From positions 46,907-110,906 of the forward strand of contig NZ_QEKO01000009.1 of assembly GCF_003096595.1 (NCBI RefSeq): a stretch of 64,000 nucleotides of DNA, given 5' to 3'. Within the stretch, counting starts at the first letter, position 1, and every line of letters begins with the position of its first letter. The notes under the pieces were generated by a model. That model ran no database searches. It was not told the origin of the DNA and worked only from the letters and a program-made list of their open reading frames with translations. Origin of the DNA: Pusillimonas noertemannii (GTDB lineage Bacteria; Pseudomonadota; Gammaproteobacteria; Burkholderiales; Burkholderiaceae_B). A program made the translations under genes and the position numbers. This document shows positions 62,199 to 64,000 of the stretch, one piece after another.

Positions 62199-63668
62199 AT
62201 GAAGGCCGTCTGGATAGTCGACGATGATCAGAGCATACGCTGGGTGCTCGAGAAGGCGCTGCAGCGCGCCAATCTGCCCGCACGCAGCTTTGTTTCGGCG
62301 GACGAGATGCTGCGCGCCCTGGAAACCGCCACTCCCGCCGTATTGATTACCGACATACGCATGCCGGGCAAGGACGGGCTGGCGCTGCTGCAGGAGATCA
62401 AGCAGGGACATCCCGGCCTGGCCGTCATCGTCATGACGGCCTACACCGATCTTAGCAGCACGGTCGCTGCCTTCCAGAAAGGGGCCTTCGACTATCTGGC
62501 CAAGCCTTTCGACATCAACGAGGCGGTCAGCCTGATCCAGCGCGCCATCGAGACCACGGCGGGGCAGGACGAAGCCGAGCAGGAAGCGACGCCTGCGTTG
62601 AGCGGTGAGCGCCTGATGATGAAGTCGGCCTCGCCCGCGATGCAAGAGGTGTTCCGCGCCATAGGCCGCCTTGCGGTGTCGCCCGCGACGGTCCTGATCA
62701 CGGGCGAGTCGGGCACCGGCAAGGAACTCATCGCCCGCGCCCTGCACACGCATAGCTCACGGGCCGCGAAGCCTTTTGTGGCGCTGAACGCGGCGGCCAT
62801 CCCACGCGATCTGCTTGAAGCGGAACTGTTCGGCCACGAGCGCGGCGCATTCACCGGCGCGACCACGATGCGGCGGGGCCGTTTCGAAGAGGCCGATGGC
62901 GGCACGCTGTTCCTGGATGAAATCGGCGACATGCCTTTTGAACTGCAGACGCGCTTGCTGCGCGTGCTGGCCGAAGGCAGTTTCTATCGAGTGGGCGGCT
63001 CGCAGGCCATCAGGGTAGACGTGCGGATCGTGGCGGCCACCCACCAGCCGCTGGAGCAGCGGGTGGCGCAGGGCCAGTTCCGCGAAGATCTATTCCATCG
63101 CCTGAACGTCATCCGCCTCAGGCTGCCGCCCTTGCGCGAACGCAAGGAGGACATTCCCGCGTTGGCGGGGCTGTTTCTGCAGAACAGCGCCGAGAAGCTT
63201 GGCGTGGCGGTGCGGCGCCTGACTCCGGAGGCGCAGCGCGCTTTGGTGGAGTTCGATTACCCGGGCAATATCCGCCAGCTGGAGAATTTCTGCCATTGGC
63301 TGACGGTGATGGCGTCGGGCCAATGGGTGGACGTGGAGGATCTGCCGCCGGAGGTGCAGGCGGGGGGTGATCAGGCGTCGCCGCAATCGAGTGTTGCGGT
63401 GACGGGGCTGGTGGAACACGCGGCCCGGGAGGAGGACCTGGGCACGCCGGTGTGGTCCCAGCTTTTGTCTCAAGACGTGGCCCGGCGGCTCGAGCGTAAC
63501 GAGCCGGCGATCATGGCGACCTTGATGCGCGAGTTCGAGGCGACGCTGATCCGCACGGCTCTGAAGCATTCGCGCGACCGCCGTGCCGAGGCTGCGCAGC
63601 GGCTGGGAATAGGGCGCAATACGCTGACTCGCAAATGCCAGGAACTGAAATTGTCGTCGGCTGATTGA
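62199..63668 (+). CDS. glnG: Nitrogen regulation response regulator NtrC (GlnG)
   Basis: 489-residue sigma-54 activator. Receiver with Asp52 (LITDIRMPGKDG) and Lys102; AAA+ domain with Walker A GESGTGKE (169-176), the sigma-54-contacting GAFTGA loop (216-221) and Walker B GGTLFLDEIGD; C-terminal Fis-type helix-turn-helix (FEATLIRTALKHSRDRRAEA, RLGIGRNTLTRKCQEL). TTGGAG precedes the ATG at 62199. It should activate glnA at the sigma-54 promoter in this window. Last gene of the operon. Confidence 0.95.
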   Translation: MKAVWIVDDDQSIRWVLEKALQRANLPARSFVSADEMLRALETATPAVLITDIRMPGKDGLALLQEIKQGHPGLAVIVMTAYTDLSSTVAAFQKGAFDYLAKPFDINEAVSLIQRAIETTAGQDEAEQEATPALSGERLMMKSASPAMQEVFRAIGRLAVSPATVLITGESGTGKELIARALHTHSSRAAKPFVALNAAAIPRDLLEAELFGHERGAFTGATTMRRGRFEEADGGTLFLDEIGDMPFELQTRLLRVLAEGSFYRVGGSQAIRVDVRIVAATHQPLEQRVAQGQFREDLFHRLNVIRLRLPPLRERKEDIPALAGLFLQNSAEKLGVAVRRLTPEAQRALVEFDYPGNIRQLENFCHWLTVMASGQWVDVEDLPPEVQAGGDQASPQSSVAVTGLVEHAAREEDLGTPVWSQLLSQDVARRLERNEPAIMATLMREFEATLIRTALKHSRDRRAEAAQRLGIGRNTLTRKCQELKLSSAD

Positions 63669-63675
63669 AGGGCTT

Positions 63676-63862
63676 TTCTTGAGTCGTCGGGGCAGAGTAC
63701 TGCGGCCATTCTTTGGGTTCTTGAGTCGGCGCGCTGCTGAGAATGGCGGCCGCTTTTTGAGATTCTTTAAGCTGGCGTGATGCAGATCGGAAGGTTGTTT
63801 CTGAGTCTTAAACCGGCGTGCTGCGGGGCCGTATTTTGGGCGCCGGAGAGCTGCGGCCGGCT
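63676..63862. repeat. Degenerate ~42-bp tandem repeats downstream of ntrC
   Basis: Four to five diverged copies start at about 63676, 63718, 63763, 63805 and 63847. Each opens with TTCTTGAGTCG or TCTTAAACCGGCG-like sequence and ends near TGCGGCC. Read on the minus strand they give short Arg/Lys/Pro-rich repeats, but I see no convincing gene. The 332 bp after ntrC contain only these repeats and the intron end below. Confidence 0.55.
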
Positions 63863-63907
63863 TTGCCGGCTTCCCTCGCGTCACCTTGTTTTTGGGGCGC
63901 TCGCGAA

Positions 63908-64000
63908 ATCGGGATAGGGGGCAGCCTTGAGGCTGCGCCCCTCCCACACCACCCGGCATGCGGGTCCGCACCGGGCGGTTCGAGAAGTTGAGGTTTATGC
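63908..64000 (-). mobile_element. Probable 3' end of a group II intron (rest beyond right edge)
   Basis: On the minus strand, a domain V-like hairpin lies at about 63947-63980: ACCGCCCGG pairs with CCGGGTGGT, a 2-base TG bulge on the 3' side, then TGCG/CGCA with a GACC loop. A domain VI-like hairpin follows (63916-63942; GCAGCC TCAA GGCTGC inside AGGGG/CCCCT), then the terminal CTATCCCGAT near 63908. This order and the GGTGGTGTGGGAGG linker are those found next to bacterial intron maturase genes. The maturase itself would lie outside the window. Confidence 0.6.

Noticed and set aside
63090..63971. Minus-strand 293-residue frame with Arg/Lys/Pro repeats opposite ntrC
   Set aside because: Its second half is the antisense of ntrC and its first half translates the degenerate repeats and the intron end; no start signal. 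The repeats are reported instead as DNA repeats.

Overview
The window is a GC-rich, densely coded chromosomal segment of a betaproteobacterium. Gene content and order (pheST-ihfA-merR, imuABC, yicC/rph/rdgB/hemW, glnA-ntrBC, bps/pga-type polysaccharide genes, TauD and orphan solute-binding proteins) point to Burkholderiales, most likely Alcaligenaceae (the Bordetella/Achromobacter/Pusillimonas neighbourhood). The genus cannot be fixed from the sequence alone. Nearly all DNA is coding, and many operons use 4-base ATGA start/stop overlaps.

Layout. 1-5 kb: phenylalanyl-tRNA synthetase (pheS cut by the left edge, then pheT), ihfA, a MerR-type regulator and a DUF455 ferritin-like protein. 5-6.8 kb: an ECF sigma factor with its RskA-type membrane anti-sigma factor. 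6.8-15.1 kb: an Fe-S block with an Atm1-type exporter, an Rrf2 regulator preceded by a 25-bp imperfect palindrome, then sufB-C-D-S-U-T. 15.2-26.7 kb: a biofilm block with an EAL phosphodiesterase, a CsgD-like regulator with a degenerate receiver, a CsgH-like chaperone, one curlin, csgG-F-E, and pgaD-C-B-A. The three main promoter regions of this block share an ATACGCCNCAT element.

26.8-35.4 kb: tRNA-Pro(GGG) with a strong terminator, a large MscS-family channel, a KtrAB-like K+ system, an old yellow enzyme, a small lipoprotein, a PaaI thioesterase, YqeY and a ferritin-like protein. 35.5-41 kb: the imuA-imuB-imuC mutagenesis cassette behind a LexA box. 41-50 kb: a serine-hydrolase-fold protein lacking its nucleophile, a TANGO2/NRDE protein, a four-gene putative catabolic cluster (TauD dioxygenase, two paralogous solute-binding proteins, an SDR) with twin upstream operators, PBP7, a secreted nucleosidase and a cupin. 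50-54.1 kb: a second SOS-type operon encoding a FAN1-like VRR-NUC nuclease and a DinG/XPD-type helicase with a fused RecB/Cas4-like nuclease domain. 54-63.7 kb: DUF808, yicC, rph, rdgB, hemW, then glnA (sigma-54 promoter), ntrB and ntrC. The right edge holds degenerate ~42-bp repeats and what looks like the 3' end of a group II intron on the minus strand.

How the parts work together. The biofilm block joins matrix protein (curli), matrix polysaccharide (PNAG) and c-di-GMP breakdown, with sequence hints of one shared regulator. Two separate operons with near-consensus LexA boxes form a DNA-damage module (translesion synthesis plus probable crosslink repair). The SUF block plus Atm1 exporter forms an iron-sulfur module. 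glnA-ntrBC is a self-contained nitrogen-control operon. All functions are inferred from sequence features read by eye; no database search was run.
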